Positions 26,789 to 36,927 are shown, counted from the first letter of the stretch. The stretch: 64,000 bases of DNA from Azoarcus sp. DD4 (GCF_006496635.1 NZ_CP022958.1:4340001-4404000), one strand, 5' to 3'. Made by a program: numbers and translations. Notes: generated by a model from the sequence alone, not told the origin.

Positions 26789-28726
26789 TCAGGCGGCGAC
26801 ACCCGCCGCTACCGGCGATGCACTCGCGCCCTGCTGGACGCCGGCCTGGCGCAGGAAGGCCTCGAACATCAGCACCGTCCACAAGGGCGCGCTGTAGTCG
26901 CGCGCGCCCGACTGATGGGCATCGACCAGGTGCTGGAGGTAATCACGGTTGAAGATGCCCGTCGCCGCCAGCGTGTCCCCTAGTACGGCCTCGCGCACGC
27001 GCGCCTTCAGGGGGCCGCGGAACCAGCGTGCGAGTGGCACCGCGAAACCCATCTTCGGCCGGTAGAGCACGTCGTTCGGCAGCATCGGCTCCAGCGCCTT
27101 CTTGAACAGGTATTTGCCCTCGTTGCCCTTGACCTTGAGCGAGGACGGCAGCGTCGCGAGCCACTCGACCAGTTCGTGGTCCATCAGCGGTTCGCGCACT
27201 TCCAGCGAATGCGCCATGCTCGCGCGATCGACCTTGGTATTGATGTCGCCCACCAGGTAGGTCTTGAGGTCGAGGTACTGGATCAGCGCCAGCGGATCGT
27301 CCGTTTCGGCGAGCGCGGCATGGCGCCGGAAAACCTCGATGGCGTTGTAGCCGCCGAGTTCGGCGCGGAAGCTGTTGGAGAACAACTGGCGGCGCATGTC
27401 GTCGCGCAGGATGGAGACGGAGTGGAAATAGGCCTGTACCGAATCCCGTGCCAGCGCCTGGAAGGTCGTCTTGGCGCGAAATACGCGTGGCGCCCAGTCC
27501 GCTTTCGGATACACCCTGCCGAGCAGCCCGAACAACGGACGACGCACACCGTGGGGCATCGCACCACGCATGCGCTCCTCCATCAGGTGCATGCGGTAGC
27601 GGCGGTAACCGCCGAAGCTCTCGTCGCCACCGTCGCCCGACAGCGCCACCGTCACCTTCTTGCGGGCCAGCTGGCAGACACGGTAGGTGGGGATGGCCGA
27701 GCTGTCGGCATAGGGCTCGTCGTACAGCGCAGCCAGGGTGTCGATGAGGTCGAAGTCGTCCGACTTCACCGTTTCGACGTAATGATTGGTGCGGTAGCGG
27801 TCCGCCACCATCTGGGCAAAGGCGGATTCGTTGAACGCGGGATCATCGAAGGCGATCGAGCAGGTGTTCACCGGATCGGACGACAAGCCCGCCATGGTCG
27901 CGACCACCGCGCTGGAGTCCACGCCACCGGACAGGAAGGCGCCGAGCGGCACTTCGGCGATCATCCGCAGCCGGACGGATTCGCGCAGGCGTTCGGTCAG
28001 CTGGAGGCTCGCCTCGCCCAACGACAGCGGATTGTCGAGCGTAAAGCGGACATCCCAGTAGGTACGCGGCGCCGGCACCGGTTCGCCACGTCGCACGCAC
28101 AGGGTTTCGGCCGGTGCGAGCTTGCGTGCGCCGGCAAAAATGGTGCGCGGTTCGGCAACGTAGCCAAGCGCGAAATACTCCTCGACCGCCAGCGGGTCGA
28201 TGCGCCGGTCCAGGCCGGGGTGCTGCATCAGCACCTTGAGCTCGGACCCGAAGATCAGGGTGCCGTCCGGCAGCAGCGCATAGTGCAGCGGCTTGACGCC
28301 GAGCCGGTCGCGGGCGAGGAAGAGCGTCTGCCGGTTGCGATCCCACAGGCCGAAGGCAAACATCCCGCGAAAGCGCTGTACGCAGCTCTCGCCCCAGGCC
28401 TCCCAGGCGTGGACGATGACCTCGGTGTCGCTGCGCGTATGGAACACGTGGCCGAGCGCTTCGAGTTCGGGCACGAGCTCCTGGTAGTTGTAGATCTCGC
28501 CGTTGAACACCACCGCGACGGAGCCGTCCTCGTTGAACAACGGCTGCTGCCCGGTGGAGAGGTCGATGATGGACAGGCGCCGGTGCGCGAGCGCGACCCC
28601 CGCCTCGAAGTGAATGTCGCCCTCATCCGGTCCGCGATGGAACTGGATGTCGTTCATGCGGCGAACCAGTTCACGGTCGAAATCGCGCTTGCCACGCGTA
28701 TCGAAAAGACCGGCAATGCCGCACAT
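26789..28726 (-). CDS. XrtA/PEP-CTERM system amidotransferase (asparagine synthase B type)
   Basis: This 645-residue enzyme is complete and canonical. Cys2 is the glutaminase nucleophile (MCGIAGLFDT), RRLSIIDLSTGQQPLFNEDG and FNGEIYNYQEL lie in the glutaminase domain, and FLSGGVDSS at 265-272 is the ATP pyrophosphatase loop. LSGDGGDESFGGY and RPKMGFAVPLARWF follow. It matches the exosortase A-associated amidotransferase family (TIGR03108) and would amidate a carboxyl group, perhaps of a uronic acid in the glycan. It lies directly downstream of the TIGR03088-type glycosyltransferase. Confidence 0.95.
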   Translation of the reverse strand: MCGIAGLFDTRGKRDFDRELVRRMNDIQFHRGPDEGDIHFEAGVALAHRRLSIIDLSTGQQPLFNEDGSVAVVFNGEIYNYQELVPELEALGHVFHTRSDTEVIVHAWEAWGESCVQRFRGMFAFGLWDRNRQTLFLARDRLGVKPLHYALLPDGTLIFGSELKVLMQHPGLDRRIDPLAVEEYFALGYVAEPRTIFAGARKLAPAETLCVRRGEPVPAPRTYWDVRFTLDNPLSLGEASLQLTERLRESVRLRMIAEVPLGAFLSGGVDSSAVVATMAGLSSDPVNTCSIAFDDPAFNESAFAQMVADRYRTNHYVETVKSDDFDLIDTLAALYDEPYADSSAIPTYRVCQLARKKVTVALSGDGGDESFGGYRRYRMHLMEERMRGAMPHGVRRPLFGLLGRVYPKADWAPRVFRAKTTFQALARDSVQAYFHSVSILRDDMRRQLFSNSFRAELGGYNAIEVFRRHAALAETDDPLALIQYLDLKTYLVGDINTKVDRASMAHSLEVREPLMDHELVEWLATLPSSLKVKGNEGKYLFKKALEPMLPNDVLYRPKMGFAVPLARWFRGPLKARVREAVLGDTLAATGIFNRDYLQHLVDAHQSGARDYSAPLWTVLMFEAFLRQAGVQQGASASPVAAGVAA

Positions 28727-28742
28727 GCCCTACCCCCTTCTT

Positions 28743-29918
28743 TCAGGCCGCCGACCGCGCGGGCCGGACGGCTTCCAGTTGCGCCTGATACAGGGCGCGA
28801 TAACGCTCGACCATACCGTCGAGGCTGAATTCACGTTCCACGCGTTCGCGCCCGGCATTGCCGTGCATCTGCCGCAGTGCCGGGTTCAGCGCATACGAGG
28901 CAATGGCATCGGCCAGCGCAGCATCGTCCGCCGCGGGCACCAGCATGCCCGTCCGTCCCTGCGCCACCAGTTCGGCGTTGCCACCGACATCGGTCGCAAC
29001 CACCGGCAGACCGCTCGCCATGGCTTCGAGGATCGTGTTGGAGATCCCTTCCGCCTTCGAAGGTAGCACAAATAGATCAAGCGCACGCATGACATCCGGA
29101 ACATCCGAACGCTCACCGGCAAGCCAGACCCTGTCGCCGATACCGCCCTCGACGATGGCCGACTCGACCGCAGTTCGCATCGGACCGTCCCCTGCGATCA
29201 TCAGCCGCAGTCCATCGAACTCGGGCCGCCGGCTTGCGGCCAGCCGCGCGAAGGCACGCACGAGATTGAGCTGATCCTTGACCGCCTGCAAGCGCCCGAC
29301 CGTGCCGACCACGATCAGCCCCCGCGGCGCATCGAAGGGACAGCCCGCGAGCGGCACGCCGCCGTCGCGTCCGTGCTGGAAACGTCTCAGATCGACACCA
29401 TTGCAGATGCGGCTGAGGCGGTTCGCCGGCACGCCCACGCCTTGCGCCAGATAGCGTTCGAGATCGCCCGAAAGCGCAATGTAGTGCGACACGAAGGGCC
29501 GGTAGAGCCGTCGCAGCATGCGGTACTTGCGTCGCACGCCATGCGGATCGCTGACATCCCAGCCGTGCTCGCCATGGATGCGTACCGGTACCCCGGCGGC
29601 GCGCGCCGGAACCACCGCCTCCAGCGCGGCCAGATTGCGGGTGTGCACGATGGCCGGGCGCATCTCGGCGAAGAGGCGGAACAGTTTCGGATAGAGCTTG
29701 ATGCCGTGCCCGGGCGGCTTCTCCAGCGAGATGAAATCCACATCGGCCCGCGTGACGCGCGCACAGAACGCCGGAGCACATCGGGTGAGCGCTACCACCG
29801 CGTGGCGGAACGCATCGGACCGCATGCGGTTGATGATGTTGACCACGCCGTTCTCCAGCCCGCCCACGTCGAAGCTGTAGACGACGTGCATCACCAGCGG
29901 CCGACTGTCCCGCATCAC
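28743..29918 (-). CDS. XrtA system glycosyltransferase (TIGR03088 type)
   Basis: This 391-residue GT4 enzyme has the hallmark opening LVMHVVYSFDVGGLENGVVN. It also has ISLEKPPGHGIKLYPKLFRL and the donor-site LPSKAEGISNTILEAMASGL. The start GTG at 29918 overlaps the exosortase stop; an ATG follows one codon later. This subfamily is a constant neighbour of exosortase A. It would add one of the core sugars of the exported polymer. Confidence 0.95.
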   Translation of the reverse strand: MMRDSRPLVMHVVYSFDVGGLENGVVNIINRMRSDAFRHAVVALTRCAPAFCARVTRADVDFISLEKPPGHGIKLYPKLFRLFAEMRPAIVHTRNLAALEAVVPARAAGVPVRIHGEHGWDVSDPHGVRRKYRMLRRLYRPFVSHYIALSGDLERYLAQGVGVPANRLSRICNGVDLRRFQHGRDGGVPLAGCPFDAPRGLIVVGTVGRLQAVKDQLNLVRAFARLAASRRPEFDGLRLMIAGDGPMRTAVESAIVEGGIGDRVWLAGERSDVPDVMRALDLFVLPSKAEGISNTILEAMASGLPVVATDVGGNAELVAQGRTGMLVPAADDAALADAIASYALNPALRQMHGNAGRERVEREFSLDGMVERYRALYQAQLEAVRPARSAA

Positions 29919-31474
29919 GGAGCGCCCTGCAAGGCCGTGTCGACGGCGGCATCGAGCGCTGCACCATGAGCAGCGACAAATGCCTGGAGGACTGCCGCCG
30001 CGGCCGCGGGGTCATCGGCTTCCGGCGTCATCAGCGTCACCACGGCAGAAGCGTCGGGACGACCGAGCAGACGATCCGCCACAAGCCACAGCTTGGCCTC
30101 GATATCGCCGGTCAGGGTCTTGCCCGGCAGACGGTACCAATTCCACACGTGGTAACGATCGCGCGGGGTCGCCAGCGACGCGCTGCGAATCACCGTGCCA
30201 TCGAGGCGCTGCGAGCCAGCCGCAAGGACTGCCGCAACATGTGATTCCGGCGCCACCAGCCCGTTACCCCAGGTCACCATCTCGTGCCCCACCTCCTGGG
30301 CAGCGAACAGCACCACGTGCACGGCGACCATACGCCCGTCGTCGGCGCGATAAACGGCCCCCGCCTCTCCCCGCCCGCCCTTGTAGTGCGGCCGATAGAA
30401 GCCCGTGGGCAGCGCTGTCGCAGACCAGGCCGCGCTCGCTGCAGGCAGTTGCATTGCCATGCTGAAATCGTCCGTCGAACGATCGAGGCCGCGTACCAGC
30501 AAAGGGAAAGCCGCGACCACCGCGGCCAGTGGCAGCAGTTTGAGCCACGCACCGGAACTCACCGGCGGCGCCTGACGGACGGAAGCCGCATCCACGACCA
30601 CCGGCGCCTCGTACCAGCGCCCGCCGATCCAGAACATCAACAGGATGACCACGCCGAAGAAGACCCAACCGTAGATGAGGTGGTCGAAACCCACCGCGAA
30701 TCGATTATCGGAGAGGTAGCCGATCATCACGATCATGTAGGCGCGCAGCCAATTGGCAAGGATGGGTACGAGCAGGGCGACCAACATGAACAGCAACCGG
30801 CGCTTCAGGCTGGTGTAGTTGAGGTAGGCGTAGAGCGCGCCGACCATCAGCGAAGCGATCAGATAGCGGATGCCGCTGCAGGCCTCGACGACTGACCAGC
30901 GGCCGTTGGGCACGATGAACTGCAACCCCTCCTGGAAGACCGGCACGCCTGAGAAACGCAGCGCCGCCACGGTGAACTCGGCGGTCAGGCCCATCAGGGC
31001 CGGCAACAGGAAATCGCCTATCGGCACACCGAAGAAAAGGAAAACGAGCGGAAACGCGAGCACCCGCGCGATCGGCCAGCCAAGCACTGCGACGTAAGCG
31101 GTGACCAACATGGCCATCAGGAAGAACTGGCTCGCCGCCGCCACGCTGACCAGCTCGCCCAACAGCCAGCCGAAGCCCATCAAGACCGCCGGCAGGGCGA
31201 GCCACGGCACGGGCTGCGGCGGCATTGCCGCGAGACGTTCGCGCTTGCGCCACAGCAGCCAGGCGAACACCGGGAAGACCACCAGTCCATGTGCAAAGGT
31301 GTCGGAACGCCACCAGATGGCCGCGATACCGCTGGCTGTCGGCCAGTACCAGCCGAGAACCCACGCCGAAACCGCGGCCAGCGCCACCGCGATCACCGCA
31401 AACCCTTCGTGCTTGGGTGGCGTGGCGGACGGCGGTTCGGCATCCAGGACTTCGTGTTCGACATCCCGCTTCAT
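29915..31474 (-). CDS. xrtA: Exosortase A with C-terminal EpsI-like domain
   Basis: This 519-residue membrane transpeptidase-like enzyme has eight or so helices in its first 290 residues, followed by a periplasmic EpsI-type domain of about 220 residues. The proposed catalytic Cys199 lies in VVEACSGIRYLIASL, Arg244 in NWLRAYMIVM and His265 in FDHLIYGWVFF, all intact. Exosortases cleave the PEP-CTERM sorting signal of secreted proteins at the inner membrane. This gene defines the whole region as an exosortase A EPS locus. It overlaps the downstream glycosyltransferase by four bases, and 33 bases separate it from the upstream one. Confidence 0.97.
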   Translation of the reverse strand: MKRDVEHEVLDAEPPSATPPKHEGFAVIAVALAAVSAWVLGWYWPTASGIAAIWWRSDTFAHGLVVFPVFAWLLWRKRERLAAMPPQPVPWLALPAVLMGFGWLLGELVSVAAASQFFLMAMLVTAYVAVLGWPIARVLAFPLVFLFFGVPIGDFLLPALMGLTAEFTVAALRFSGVPVFQEGLQFIVPNGRWSVVEACSGIRYLIASLMVGALYAYLNYTSLKRRLLFMLVALLVPILANWLRAYMIVMIGYLSDNRFAVGFDHLIYGWVFFGVVILLMFWIGGRWYEAPVVVDAASVRQAPPVSSGAWLKLLPLAAVVAAFPLLVRGLDRSTDDFSMAMQLPAASAAWSATALPTGFYRPHYKGGRGEAGAVYRADDGRMVAVHVVLFAAQEVGHEMVTWGNGLVAPESHVAAVLAAGSQRLDGTVIRSASLATPRDRYHVWNWYRLPGKTLTGDIEAKLWLVADRLLGRPDASAVVTLMTPEADDPAAAAAVLQAFVAAHGAALDAAVDTALQGAP

Positions 31475-31507
31475 TGCTGCGCCCCATGGCGCGCTGATGC
31501 GCGCATT

Positions 31508-32740
31508 TCAACCCTGGCCGGCACGCGTGCACGCCTCCAGCATCCGGTCGAGCTTGGCGAGATGCGCCTGCCAGCTGTAATCGGCAAGCACCCGGTCGCG
31601 CGCTGCGCGCCCCATGGCAAGGCTGGCCTCGCGGTCGTCCAACAGGGACAAGATACGCGAAACGACATCTTCGCCGCCGTGGGCTATCTCACACTCGTCA
31701 TCCATCACCGTCAGCCCGGTCGCACAGGCCTGCGTCGTGACGACGGGCCGCGCCATCGCCATGGCCTCGAGCACCTTGTTCTGTATGCCACGGGCAATCC
31801 GCAGCGGCGCCACTACCACGTCGGCATGGGCGAGATAGGGCCGGATATCGGGTACGCCGCCGGTCACACTGACATCGTTGCCGGCCAGCGCCAGGACGGT
31901 GGGCGCCGGGTTCATGCCCACGACCCAGAAACGAGCCCGCGGACGCATACGACGGATTGCAGGCAGCAGTTCATGGGCAAACCAGCTCACCGCGTCGATG
32001 TTCGGCCAGTAGTCCATGGCGCCGGTGAATACGATGACCTCTTCGCCTGTCGGGTAAGGTCGCTCGTAGGTCTCGCGAGGTGCGAAGAACTCGGCATCGA
32101 CTCCGTTCTGCATGACCTCCACCGGACTCGCCGCGCCGCCGGCAAGCTGTCGGAACAGCGCCGCCTCGGCCTCGGTGACGAACAGGCTGGCGCTCGCCCC
32201 GGCCGCCATCCTTCGCTCGAAATCGAGCAGGCGTCGGCCCTCGCGGCGATAGAGCCAGGACATCGGCCAACGATGGTCGTCGGCGTAGGCGGTCCACTTG
32301 GCGGAATCGAGATCGCAGAAATCGATCAGTCTGCGGTCCAGCCCGGGTAGGTCGAGGTACTGCGCCATCGGGCCGGAGAACGCCACCGCCTGACGGATCC
32401 CGTTGCGCCGGACGGTGTCGCGTACCCAGCGCGCAAGGTCGGCATGGCGGTAGTAGGGCACACTCAGCGCCTCGCCGGTAAGCAAGCCGCGCAGGCTGGC
32501 GAGCCGGGCCAGACGCGGGTGCAACGGCACTGCGTGAACCTCTTCGCACCACTCGGACAGCCGCCCCACATGGGCGTGGTCTTCCGGCTGATCGACGAAG
32601 GTGCCAAGGAAAACGCGGTGGCCCTGGGCCAGCTGGCGCAGGATGTTGAAGGACCGCACCTTGTCGCCCTTGTTGGGCGGAAAGGGAATTCTATGCACCA
32701 GGTACAACAGCGGCGGGCGGACGTCGACCACCGGACTCAC
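31508..32740 (-). CDS. XrtA system sugar transferase (TIGR03087 type)
   Basis: This 410-residue GT-B enzyme starts at a GTG that overlaps the FemAB stop. Its conserved beginning is LLYLVHRIPFPPNKGDKVRS. Other family marks are IDFCDLDSAKWTAYAD, EVMQNGVDAEFFAP and the donor-site APLRIARGIQNKVLEAMAMA. The subfamily is found beside exosortase A in most such loci. It probably adds a sugar to the lipid-linked intermediate early in repeat-unit synthesis. Confidence 0.95.
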   Translation of the reverse strand: MSPVVDVRPPLLYLVHRIPFPPNKGDKVRSFNILRQLAQGHRVFLGTFVDQPEDHAHVGRLSEWCEEVHAVPLHPRLARLASLRGLLTGEALSVPYYRHADLARWVRDTVRRNGIRQAVAFSGPMAQYLDLPGLDRRLIDFCDLDSAKWTAYADDHRWPMSWLYRREGRRLLDFERRMAAGASASLFVTEAEAALFRQLAGGAASPVEVMQNGVDAEFFAPRETYERPYPTGEEVIVFTGAMDYWPNIDAVSWFAHELLPAIRRMRPRARFWVVGMNPAPTVLALAGNDVSVTGGVPDIRPYLAHADVVVAPLRIARGIQNKVLEAMAMARPVVTTQACATGLTVMDDECEIAHGGEDVVSRILSLLDDREASLAMGRAARDRVLADYSWQAHLAKLDRMLEACTRAGQG

Positions 32741-33783
32741 CCCAGGTTGCGCACGATGTGAGGGCCGAGCGCATTCGCGAGCCCGATCGGCAAACGACGC
32801 CACAGGGCGATGAAGGCGCGGTACTTCGGGTTCATCGGATTGTTCTGCGGCACGCTGTCACGCTTGTAGAGCCGGTACTCGTAGGACAGCGGCTGCGGTT
32901 CGAAGCCCCAGTTCTTCTTGAAGCTGTATGGCCCGGTGCCGACCTTGCTGCGGCCGTAATCGAACACCTTGCAGCCGCGCTCGCAGGCACGCCGCATCAG
33001 CTCCCAGTATTTGAAGTCGTTGGCGGCAAGATCTCGGGCGGCGACATCGTCTCCGGCGTAGTAGGGCAGGATTTCGTCGCGGAAATAGAAACTGAGCACG
33101 CTGGACAAGGGTCTGCCACCCGGATCGCATACCGTCATCACTTCACAGGCCTCGCCGAAGCTGTCCTTCAGACTCTGGAAGAAACGTCTGGGCAGGGCCG
33201 GAGTGCCATGGCGCAGCACATTGTCGGCGTAGAGCGCAAAGAAGCGGTCCACGCCGGCATCGATCTCGCTCACCAGACCGTTCTTGATGCCCTTCCTCAC
33301 CATCGCCCGCTGTTTGCGCGGAATGGCGAGCATGTTGTCTTCGATCTCGGGCAGGATGGGCTTGCGGAAGGTGACGTAAAGGGTCTGCCGCGGCCAATCC
33401 TCATGCCGTGCTTCGAGATTGCGGAATTCGAGGTGCTGAACCCCGAGACGTCGGGCCAGCGCGTCGGCCTCGGCCTCCAGCAGCGCGACAGCGTCGCCGG
33501 CGTCGTCCGCGGCAGCAATGCCGCCATATACGCAGAACGGCAGCGAGGTCAGCGCATGGCCGAACAGCCGGCTCTTCACCTCCGCCAGCGGCAGCACCGC
33601 AACGATCGCACCGGCGCGTTCCGCATAGAGGAACCAGGTGCGGTGGCGGAAGATGCGCTCGACGATGTCCTGCCAGGCAGACAGGTGGAAGAAGGTCGCC
33701 TGCGGACAGGCATGCACGAAAGCATCCCAGCGCGGCGCATCCGGCCTCGAAAGCGTTTTGATCACGGTAGTCAGGCGATCCAT
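32737..33783 (-). CDS. XrtA-associated FemAB-like aminoacyl/acyl transferase
   Basis: This 348-residue protein of the FemAB/GNAT type is found with exosortase A (TIGR03019). It shows the double-GNAT layout: ATFFHLSAWQDIVERIFRHR near residue 30, HLEFRNLEARHEDWP, then DDVAARDLAANDFKYWELM and FDYGRSKVGTGPYSFKKNWG near the end. FemAB proteins transfer activated amino acids to cell-wall precursors. Here a transfer onto the polysaccharide or its carrier is plausible and could use products of the ligase/decarboxylase module. That link is inference. Confidence 0.94.
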   Translation of the reverse strand: MDRLTTVIKTLSRPDAPRWDAFVHACPQATFFHLSAWQDIVERIFRHRTWFLYAERAGAIVAVLPLAEVKSRLFGHALTSLPFCVYGGIAAADDAGDAVALLEAEADALARRLGVQHLEFRNLEARHEDWPRQTLYVTFRKPILPEIEDNMLAIPRKQRAMVRKGIKNGLVSEIDAGVDRFFALYADNVLRHGTPALPRRFFQSLKDSFGEACEVMTVCDPGGRPLSSVLSFYFRDEILPYYAGDDVAARDLAANDFKYWELMRRACERGCKVFDYGRSKVGTGPYSFKKNWGFEPQPLSYEYRLYKRDSVPQNNPMNPKYRAFIALWRRLPIGLANALGPHIVRNLG

Positions 33784-33807
33784 GGCCGAGCTCGGTTAAA
33801 CACTGCG

Positions 33808-34647
33808 TCAGGCAGCGTCGCGAAACACCTCGTCCGCCCGCCCCCAGCGAAAATCGCCGAGCAGGCGGCGCAGACGGCTCTCGGTGTGCGCAAGATTCAC
33901 GTAATGGCGAAAGCGCGTCTTGGCCGACGCACCAGCAACACGCGGCTGCTCGGGGTCTACCTCCCAGGGGTGGAAGTAGAAGATGGCCGGACGGCGATCG
34001 TCGTGGTTCACCTTGGCGATCTGCCAGCGCGACACCGCATACGGCAGGAGCCGGAAATAACCGCCGCCACCGGCCGGCCAGTTGCGCCCGAGCCAGCGCA
34101 TGGTGGTTACCGGAATTTCCATCAAGCCGTTGGCGAGGCGATAGGGAAAGCGCGGCGCGTCGGGGATCCCGTAATGATCGTGCTTGACCGGATAGACGCT
34201 GGAACTGTACGCATAGCCGGCCTCGGCGATCACGTCGTGCGCCCAGGGATTCGATTCGCCGATAGAGAAACTCGGTGCGCGGTAACCCGAAACCGCGTGA
34301 CCGCAGATATCCTCCAGCACCGCCTTGGCGAGCGCGATATCGGCGAGGAAGGACTCGGGCGTCTGCGCGCTGGCACGCTCGTGCCCATAGCCGTGGCTGG
34401 CCAGTTCATGCCCGCTGTCGCAAATGCGCCGCACCAGATGCGGGAAGCGCTCGGCCACCCAGCCCAGCGTGAAGAAGGTTGCGCGTGCCCCCCGCTGCTC
34501 CAGCAGGGCGAGAATCAGTTCGACGTTACGCTCGACGCGACATGGCACCGTGTCCCAGCTCTGACGCGGAAAATGGGGCGCGAGCGCGGACACCTGGAAG
34601 TAGTCCTCGACGTCGATGGTGAGCGCGTTGGTGATGTCCGGTTGCAT
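33808..34647 (-). CDS. XrtA system polysaccharide deacetylase (TIGR03006 type)
   Basis: This 279-residue NodB-like protein starts MQPDITNALTIDVEDYFQVS, the family signature carrying the first metal Asp. The metal-binding His residues follow in HELASHGYGHERASAQT, and VSGYRAPSFSIGESNPW carries the third motif. Late FYFHPWEVDPEQPR completes the site. It would deacetylate the growing EPS. It lies 19 bases downstream of wecB in the same leftward operon. Confidence 0.95.
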   Translation of the reverse strand: MQPDITNALTIDVEDYFQVSALAPHFPRQSWDTVPCRVERNVELILALLEQRGARATFFTLGWVAERFPHLVRRICDSGHELASHGYGHERASAQTPESFLADIALAKAVLEDICGHAVSGYRAPSFSIGESNPWAHDVIAEAGYAYSSSVYPVKHDHYGIPDAPRFPYRLANGLMEIPVTTMRWLGRNWPAGGGGYFRLLPYAVSRWQIAKVNHDDRRPAIFYFHPWEVDPEQPRVAGASAKTRFRHYVNLAHTESRLRRLLGDFRWGRADEVFRDAA

Positions 34648-34666
34648 GCGGATCGCTCCCTGCTGC

Positions 34667-35839
34667 TCAGGCGTCCAGCGCCGTTTCGTGCTCGGCGAGC
34701 CAGCCTGCAAGATGGCCCGCGATGCGCTCGGCGGTGCGGCCATCCCAGTGCTCGGGCACGCGGCCTCGCTTTCCGCCGCCATCGAGTACGGCCCACGCCG
34801 CCGAGACGATGGCGCCCGGATCGGTGCCGACCAGGGTGTTGGTGCCCTGCTCCACGGTGATCGGCCGTTCGGTGTTCTCACGTATCGTCAGGCAGGGGAC
34901 GCCGAGCGCCGTCGTTTCCTCCTGAATACCGCCGGAATCGGTCAGCACCATGGCAGCCCCCGCCATCAGGCCCAGCATCTCGAGGTAGCCCTGCGGCGGC
35001 AGGATCAGGAAACCGGGCGCATCCAGCCGGTCGAGCATGCCGAACCGCTCCAGATTGGCGCGCGTGCGCGGATGCAGGGCGAACACCAACGGCAGGCGAT
35101 GGGCGATCTCGCGCAGAGCATCGATGATGGGGCCGAGCGTCTCGGCGTGATCGACGTTCGACGGCCGGTGCAGCGTGACGACGCCATAGCCGCCCTCAAT
35201 CCGGCTGGGGTCCAGGCCAGCAGCGGCCAGCAGCTCGACCGGCGGCACTGCCCGACTCCTGCTCGCCAGCAGGCTGTCTATCATCACGTTGCCGACGAAC
35301 ACCATGCGCTCGTCGGCGATGCCTTCGCGTCGCAGGTTGTCATGGGCGCTGCGTTCGGTGGTGTAGAGAACGTCCGACAGCTGATCGGTCAGGATGCGAT
35401 TGATTTCCTCCGGCATCCGGCGATCGTTGCTGCGCAGCCCCGACTCGACGTGAATCACCGGAATGTGGCGTTTGGCCGCCACCAGTGCGCAGGCCAACGT
35501 CGAGTTCACATCCCCCACGACCAGCACCGCACGAGCACCGCGTTCGTCGATGACGGGCTCGAAGCGCTTCATCACCTCGGCCGTCTGCACCGCATGCGTC
35601 CCGGAGCCGACAGCCAGGTTCACATCGGGGGCGGGTAGTTCGAGATCGGTGAAAAGCCTGTCCTTCATCGCCGGGTCGTAGTGCTGCCCGGTATGGACCA
35701 GCAAAGTGGGCAGCGGGGGTTCATGGGCGGCGAAGGCGCGGATGATGGGCGCCATCTTCATGTAGTTGGGCCTGGCGCCGACCACGCAGATGACCGGCGC
35801 TGCGGCAGGCAAGCCTGACTTGGCGAGCGACCCGCTCAT
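34667..35839 (-). CDS. wecB: UDP-N-acetylglucosamine 2-epimerase (non-hydrolysing)
   Basis: This 390-residue enzyme would interconvert UDP-GlcNAc and UDP-ManNAc for the polymer. Motifs include VVGARPNYMKMAPIIRAF at the start, LLVHTGQHYDPAMKD, HVESGLRSNDRRMPEE, VVTLHRPSNVD and LTDSGGIQEETTALGVP for UDP binding. The ATG at 35839 overlaps the upstream ATPase stop (ATGA). No epimerase partner dehydrogenase (WecC) is found in the window, so the ManNAc may be used directly. Confidence 0.95.
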   Translation of the reverse strand: MSGSLAKSGLPAAAPVICVVGARPNYMKMAPIIRAFAAHEPPLPTLLVHTGQHYDPAMKDRLFTDLELPAPDVNLAVGSGTHAVQTAEVMKRFEPVIDERGARAVLVVGDVNSTLACALVAAKRHIPVIHVESGLRSNDRRMPEEINRILTDQLSDVLYTTERSAHDNLRREGIADERMVFVGNVMIDSLLASRSRAVPPVELLAAAGLDPSRIEGGYGVVTLHRPSNVDHAETLGPIIDALREIAHRLPLVFALHPRTRANLERFGMLDRLDAPGFLILPPQGYLEMLGLMAGAAMVLTDSGGIQEETTALGVPCLTIRENTERPITVEQGTNTLVGTDPGAIVSAAWAVLDGGGKRGRVPEHWDGRTAERIAGHLAGWLAEHETALDA

Positions 35840-36915
35840 TGGGGCCTCTCTCCGTCGGACACATTGCGCCGCAGCGCCTGCAGCAACTGATTGAGAACCC
35901 CGAGCGTGGCCGACACCGATTGCTCGAGATTGGCCAGACGGTTCTCTATCCGCTGCAGGTCGTAGTTGGCCGCCATACCTGCGACGATATCTGCCACCTC
36001 GGACGACACCTGGAGGCGCTCCACGGCCACGCCATCGAGCAGCGCCGCGCCCGCCTGCAGCTCGCCTGCCGGCACGCCGTTCAGGCGCTGCCGCGCCGGC
36101 GCAGCGAATTCTTCCTTCAACTCTTCCACCACCTCGCGCACTTCCGCTTCGCCTATCTGGTGGCGCTCGTTGAGGAAGGCCGCCAGCAACAGGCGATCGC
36201 ACAGGGTGTTGATGCGGCGGGGAATGCCACCAGACTGCGTGTAGATGCGGGCAAAGGCCTCGGGCAGGAAGATCGGGTCGTCCGTCCAGCCGACGTGGCG
36301 CAGGCGATGCTCGATATAGGCACGCGTCTCCTCGGCGTCGAGTGGCCCCAGATGGTAGGACGCGATCACGCGTTGGCGCAGTTGCTGCATTTCGGCGCCC
36401 TGCATGATGTCGCGGAATTCCGGCTGACCGATCAGGAAACTCTGCAGCAGGGCGTGGTCTTCGAGCTGAAAATTCGACAACATGCGCAACTCTTCGACCG
36501 CCGCCGGACTGAGGTTCTGCGCTTCATCGACGATGAGCAGGGCTCGCTTGCCGGCCGCCGTGGTCGTTACCAGGAAGGTTTCGAGGGCGAGCAGCAGCCC
36601 TGCCTTGTCCAGATGACGGTTGGGAATGCCGAAGGCTGCGGCGACCATGCGCAGGATGTCGTTGGCATCGATCTGCGTACTCACCAGATTCGCTGCCACG
36701 ACCTTGTCCTGATCGAGGTTCTCGAGCAGGCTGCGCACGATGGTCGTCTTGCCGGCACCGATCTCGCCGGTGATCACGATGAAACCTTCGCTTTGATGCA
36801 GGCCATACTCGAGATAGGCCATTGCCCGCCGGTGGCCGCGGCTGCCGAAAAAGAAGGCGGGATCCGGGTTGAGCTGGAAGGGTTTGCTGCGAAGTTTGAA
36901 ATAGGCCTCGTACAT
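35836..36915 (-). CDS. XrtA/PEP-CTERM system-associated ATPase (ExeA-like)
   Basis: This 359-residue AAA-type ATPase starts MYEAYFKLRSKPFQLNPDP, the standard ExeA/TIGR03015 opening. It has Walker A GEIGAGKTT near residue 55 and Walker B ALLIVDEAQNLS near 145. A sensor arginine region follows in GGIPRRINTLCDRLL. The C-terminal 100 residues form a coiled-coil-like tail. ExeA relatives help assemble envelope secretion complexes. The gene lies 12 bases after the outer-membrane protein gene and is coupled to wecB. Confidence 0.94.
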   Translation of the reverse strand: MYEAYFKLRSKPFQLNPDPAFFFGSRGHRRAMAYLEYGLHQSEGFIVITGEIGAGKTTIVRSLLENLDQDKVVAANLVSTQIDANDILRMVAAAFGIPNRHLDKAGLLLALETFLVTTTAAGKRALLIVDEAQNLSPAAVEELRMLSNFQLEDHALLQSFLIGQPEFRDIMQGAEMQQLRQRVIASYHLGPLDAEETRAYIEHRLRHVGWTDDPIFLPEAFARIYTQSGGIPRRINTLCDRLLLAAFLNERHQIGEAEVREVVEELKEEFAAPARQRLNGVPAGELQAGAALLDGVAVERLQVSSEVADIVAGMAANYDLQRIENRLANLEQSVSATLGVLNQLLQALRRNVSDGERPQ

Positions 36916-36927
36916 GGAACCGTCCGC